Below, one piece after another: positions 32,065 through 34,722 of a stretch of 34,722 nt of DNA. Source of the DNA: a virus. A program made the position numbers and the translations under genes. Under the pieces are notes generated by a model. It was not told the origin of the DNA and searched no databases. It saw nothing but the letters and a program-made list of their open reading frames with translations. Each line of letters begins with the position of its first letter. Positions within the stretch are counted from its first letter, which is position 1. The DNA lies in IMG/VR virus record IMGVR_UViG_3300013130_000018, positions 1 through 34,722 of that record. One strand, written 5' to 3'.

Positions 32065-33903
32065 TCAAGAAAAGTTGATTGTTTTATAATTCAAAACTCT
32101 CACGTTTATGTCTTTTCCTGGGAATCTGATTTGGTAGGTTTGTGTCGGTTCAGCAAATATTGTGTCGGCAATTAATTCAATTTGTCTTGTTTGTGGGTCA
32201 ACATATTTTTGTGATGTTTGAGATGAAGAATATTGTCCTCCAACTAAATTGAAAAACAACATGTCTGAAATACTTATAACTCCATTTAGTTGTTGGATTT
32301 GTCTTCTGATTTCTGATACAAAAACATTTTCGCCCATTTGTCGGTTTGCTGGTGAAAAATAATTTGACACAATATCGATTATTTGTGTAACTAATGCTCC
32401 TTGATTTTGTGTTGCATCCAAAACAACATCTACTGTAACCGCCAAATCAATAACATTTGCACTTTCAACAGAAATATAATCATTGATCATCCTATAATTT
32501 GACAAATAATTTGCAATATTTGTTTTAAGTGTGTTAGATGAAATTTCGGTTAACTTACCGTCATTATCATACGACAATAGTTTGATTTTAATTTTATTGT
32601 TTTCTTCTGTAATACTAACCTTACCTGGGGCGCCAAATTGTGATGGCATCGTTCTAATAATTGATTCGTAATCATTAACTGTTACCGCTCTATTTTGTGC
32701 CGCAAAATTGAATGCCACCATTTGTCTAACTTCCTCTGTCGTTGGTGGATTTGCACCTCCGATTGCTGCCGTTAAATTATTACATCTTAAAGAATTTATT
32801 ACGGTTCTATTAACACTTTCAGATGGTCCAGTAACCGCAAAAGATACAACACCAATTTGATTTATAACACCAATACCTAAATTTGTTGATTGTCCTCCAC
32901 CAACTCTATATTGTATAAACATGGTAGAATTTGGTTTAAGAGCACTTCCAAGACTTAAATTGTTTGAATACTTTGATAAATTAAAACCAAAACCATTTCT
33001 TGTAAACTCTCTTAATTGTTCTTCCGCAGATATGTTTCCTCCTCCAAATGTCATTTTAAAAAAACCTTCCGGTGTAAATTCAGTAATAAACTTGTTATTT
33101 GTTATGATATACTTTCCGACTTTAATTCCTGGGTTATCAGAAACTTTAGTAGGATCTTCCACAAATACACGGTCTTCCATAAGGGCCTTTACTTCGTACC
33201 ACTTATTTTCTAAACCTAAAAATTCTTGTGGTTGTGGAACCGTAGTGTATTGTGTTCCTTCTTTAATCAAAACACTTGTTACTCCAAGGACATTTTTTTC
33301 CGGTAAAAACAATTCGAAAAATGGTCTAACATCATTTGGTGTTATTACTCTTTTAAACACTTTTGTTGTTCCGTTTACTACGACTTCTCTTTTAGTGATT
33401 GTATAATTGATTAGCTTACCTGAAGCGTCAAAATTTGGTGTTTTTAATCTATTAGGAAACCCTTCTGAATTTACCGCAGATGAAAAATCAATATCATATA
33501 CGGACTCAAATGGTTGTCCGCCACCATTAACTTGAGCTCCTCTTCTTAATATTCCACAATATCTCAAATCTTCTTTGTCACCAAATGCGGGCACGGTAAT
33601 TGAAAAGTCAACTAGAGCAACTGATGGTCTTTGTCCTGGTATTTTAAGACCATAAGTTCTTGCAATGTTGTATATTGATGATCTTTGTTGTGCAAATTGT
33701 AAAACGGTTTCTTGTAAACTTCTATCAATATGAAAATGTAAGTTGTCAGTTACCGCCGCGTTTAAATCCATCAACACGGAAAAAATCCCAGCATCATTAA
33801 AATTTTGAACTAGATCTGGATAATACTGCCTTGTAAAATTTATAAGTTCAGTTCTTATACCTTGAAAATCTCTTGTCGTATATGATATTTTTTTATCTGC
33901 CAT
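32065..33903 (-). CDS. Baseplate wedge protein, gp6/J-like
   Basis: The 612-residue protein begins with KISYTTRDFQGIRTELINF and PDLVQNFNDAGIFSVLMDLN, then LHFHIDRSLQETVLQFAQQR. This is the N-terminal pattern of T4 gp6-like and baseplate-J-like wedge proteins. The central part (about 285-415) includes FTPEGFFKMTFGGG and a beta region. The C-terminal half has NRAVTVNDYESIIRTMPSQF, the conserved 'R.VT..DYE.I' motif, and a final beta domain. The wedge protein forms the ring around the central hub. It follows the gp25-like gene by 6 bp, the order seen in many contractile tails. It is shorter than some giant gp6 proteins but looks complete. Confidence 0.85.
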   Translation of the reverse strand: MADKKISYTTRDFQGIRTELINFTRQYYPDLVQNFNDAGIFSVLMDLNAAVTDNLHFHIDRSLQETVLQFAQQRSSIYNIARTYGLKIPGQRPSVALVDFSITVPAFGDKEDLRYCGILRRGAQVNGGGQPFESVYDIDFSSAVNSEGFPNRLKTPNFDASGKLINYTITKREVVVNGTTKVFKRVITPNDVRPFFELFLPEKNVLGVTSVLIKEGTQYTTVPQPQEFLGLENKWYEVKALMEDRVFVEDPTKVSDNPGIKVGKYIITNNKFITEFTPEGFFKMTFGGGNISAEEQLREFTRNGFGFNLSKYSNNLSLGSALKPNSTMFIQYRVGGGQSTNLGIGVINQIGVVSFAVTGPSESVNRTVINSLRCNNLTAAIGGANPPTTEEVRQMVAFNFAAQNRAVTVNDYESIIRTMPSQFGAPGKVSITEENNKIKIKLLSYDNDGKLTEISSNTLKTNIANYLSNYRMINDYISVESANVIDLAVTVDVVLDATQNQGALVTQIIDIVSNYFSPANRQMGENVFVSEIRRQIQQLNGVISISDMLFFNLVGGQYSSSQTSQKYVDPQTRQIELIADTIFAEPTQTYQIRFPGKDINVRVLNYKTINFS

Positions 33904-33909
33904 TTTACA

Positions 33910-34371
33910 TTAAATATTTATTATAACAAAATCGCTTGATTCTAACGCACTATTTGTGATTTTATAATCAATTCTTACTCTTGCGGTATACTCCTTAACA
34001 GTTAAACCAGGCACCCTATATTCTCTTGTACCATTTTCACTTATATAAGTCGCTCCAGGATCTTCATAACTGTCAGTTGCTGGTTTTATTTCTATGTTTG
34101 AAATTAATATGCCCGGCAAGTATCTTCCAACAGAATCCCTAATTTCACTTTCTATATCAGAAAAAGTTGGTCCGTCCAATGGTTCAAAAATATATTCGTA
34201 TAATCTGGTACCAAAATCTGGTAAAAAATATATGGTACCTTTTTTTGTCAATAATAAATGAATCAAATTACTTCTTATTTCAGAGTTTGAACTTTGGGTT
34301 GTCAATAAGTATCTACCATCTTGCGAATCGTAAAATGGGAAGTTTATACCATAAGTTATTCCATTTGCCAT
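33910..34371 (-). CDS. Baseplate wedge protein, gp25-like (GPW/gp25 family)
   Basis: The 153-residue protein contains SEIRSNLIHLLLTKKGTIYF, LPDFGTRLYEYIFEPLD, then IESEIRDSVGRYLPGILISN and a closing beta strand pair. This is the order of the GPW/gp25 family, lysozyme-related baseplate wedge proteins that act as sheath initiators in contractile tails. It is the first gene of the right-hand operon after the hairpin at 34412-34435. Two TATTTAT boxes lie upstream (34376-34383 and 34402-34409). Size is typical of the family. Confidence 0.88.
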   Translation of the reverse strand: MANGITYGINFPFYDSQDGRYLLTTQSSNSEIRSNLIHLLLTKKGTIYFLPDFGTRLYEYIFEPLDGPTFSDIESEIRDSVGRYLPGILISNIEIKPATDSYEDPGATYISENGTREYRVPGLTVKEYTARVRIDYKITNSALESSDFVIINI

Positions 34372-34375
34372 ATTT

Positions 34376-34409
34376 GATAAATATATTATTTAGGATTTTT
34401 ATATAAATA
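34376..34409 (-). promoter_or_regulatory. Two TATTTAT boxes before the gp25-like gene
   Basis: On the minus strand TATTTATA (complement of 34402-34409) comes just after the hairpin, and TATTTATC (complement of 34376-34383) lies four bases before the ATG at 34371. The terminator immediately upstream implies that the structural operon needs a fresh promoter here, which makes these boxes the best candidates in the window. Confidence 0.45.
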
Positions 34410-34411
34410 AA

Positions 34412-34435
34412 AAATCACTACCGAAGTAGTGATTT
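34412..34435 (-). terminator. UUCG-loop terminator overlapping a stop codon
   Basis: A perfect 10-bp inverted repeat, AAATCACTAC and GTAGTGATTT, closes a four-base loop. On the minus strand the loop is TTCG with a C-G closing pair, the very stable UUCG tetraloop, and the stem is followed by a T-rich tract. It overlaps the last codons and TAG of the DUF5522-like gene. It should end the upstream operon that includes the reductase gene. Confidence 0.82.
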
Positions 34436-34645
34436 CTTTAATTCTTTATTCCCTTTTTTAAATTGGGGTTCGTAAGGACAATGTTTACAACCGGATCCAC
34501 AACAACTTCCTCTTTTTATATGATAAGATTCGGTCATAACAAACTTACCATTTTCATCTTTATAAAAGTCAGGTTCAGGAGATTTTTTTGTTGTCTCCTG
34601 AACATATAACTGTTGTATCCAATCGTTTGATGCACTTATTGTCAT
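34418..34645 (-). CDS. DUF5522-like small zinc protein
   Basis: The 75-residue product has FVMTESYHIKRGSCCGSGCKHCPYEPQF in its middle. The H-x-KRG-x-CCGSGC-x-HCPY pattern, with four Cys and His, is the signature I associate with DUF5522, a small family widespread in Bacteroidota and other bacteria. The function of the family is unknown. The start is 2 bp after the stop of the probable reductase gene, and the stop lies inside the terminator stem, so it is the last gene of its operon. It may have been picked up from the host. The family call rests on the Cys motif. Confidence 0.65.
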   Translation of the reverse strand: MTISASNDWIQQLYVQETTKKSPEPDFYKDENGKFVMTESYHIKRGSCCGSGCKHCPYEPQFKKGNKELKKSLLR

Positions 34646-34647
34646 GA

Positions 34648-34722
34648 TTATACTATTTCACAAGCTCCACCTGCACAAGCAGCTTCACCAGATAAGTTAG
34701 TATTATCTTGTAGTTCAATTAC
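34648..34722 (-). CDS. nrdA: Incomplete 3' end of probable ribonucleotide reductase large subunit
   Basis: Only 24 codons are inside the window. The product ends NLSGEAACAGGACEIV, and TAA is at 34648-34650. The C-x4-C pair three residues from the end matches the swinging C-terminal tail of class Ia ribonucleotide reductase large subunits (E. coli NrdA ends CESGACKI), which passes electrons from thioredoxin or glutaredoxin to the active site. T4-like phages often carry nrdA. The call rests on this tail alone; another redox-active protein is possible. Confidence 0.5.
   Translation of the reverse strand, partial: VIELQDNTNLSGEAACAGGACEIV

Overview
The window looks like part of the genome of a large tailed, contractile (T4-like myovirus) phage that infects a Bacteroidota host, most likely a flavobacterium-type bacterium. 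Reasons: genes are packed with 1-14 bp overlaps (ATGA, TAATG), DNA is very AT-rich by eye, Shine-Dalgarno sequences are not visible before starts, gp25-like and gp6-like baseplate genes lie side by side, and several virion proteins carry SprB-type and PKD-type domains that are characteristic of Bacteroidota surface adhesins. No tRNA, rRNA, CRISPR array or insertion sequence was seen.

Layout. (1) 1-6011, minus strand: DNA metabolism. Going in the direction of transcription: primase, RHH/HNH module 2, PD-(D/E)XK nuclease, zinc ribbon, two small genes, SbcD/gp47-like phosphoesterase, RHH/HNH module 1, coiled-coil protein, small membrane protein and an incomplete lysine-rich protein. (2) 6049-7362, minus: a putative zinc metalloprotease with a peptidoglycan-binding-like segment. 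(3) 7436-9219, plus: the only two plus-strand genes, a small adhesin-like domain and a Thr-run/Cys-rich modular protein, ended by a hairpin shared with the opposing operon. (4) 9275-34371, minus: RuvC-like resolvase at the distal end, then (moving upstream) tail-fibre or adhesin-like proteins, a glycosyltransferase, a SprB-repeat protein, a gpI-like baseplate protein, unknown structural proteins, an 1865-residue protein with a membrane-helix cluster, gp6-like and gp25-like wedge proteins. (5) 34418-34722, minus: a DUF5522-like zinc protein and the last codons of a probable ribonucleotide reductase large subunit, closed by a UUCG hairpin.

How the genes fit together. The left part supplies replication and recombination enzymes. 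The right part supplies the baseplate and the distal adhesion apparatus, which appears to be assembled from a small pool of interchangeable extracellular domains joined by polythreonine or Pro-Thr linkers. The glycosyltransferase resembles eukaryotic-type Ser/Hyp peptide glycosyltransferases and sits inside this cluster, so it may decorate the Thr-rich linkers. Two paralogous ribbon-helix-helix plus HNH modules, each behind the same short leader, have entered the replication operon at two places. A TATTTATN box recurs just upstream of many starts and may be a phage promoter element.

All assignments are from reading the sequence and remembered family features; no database search was possible.
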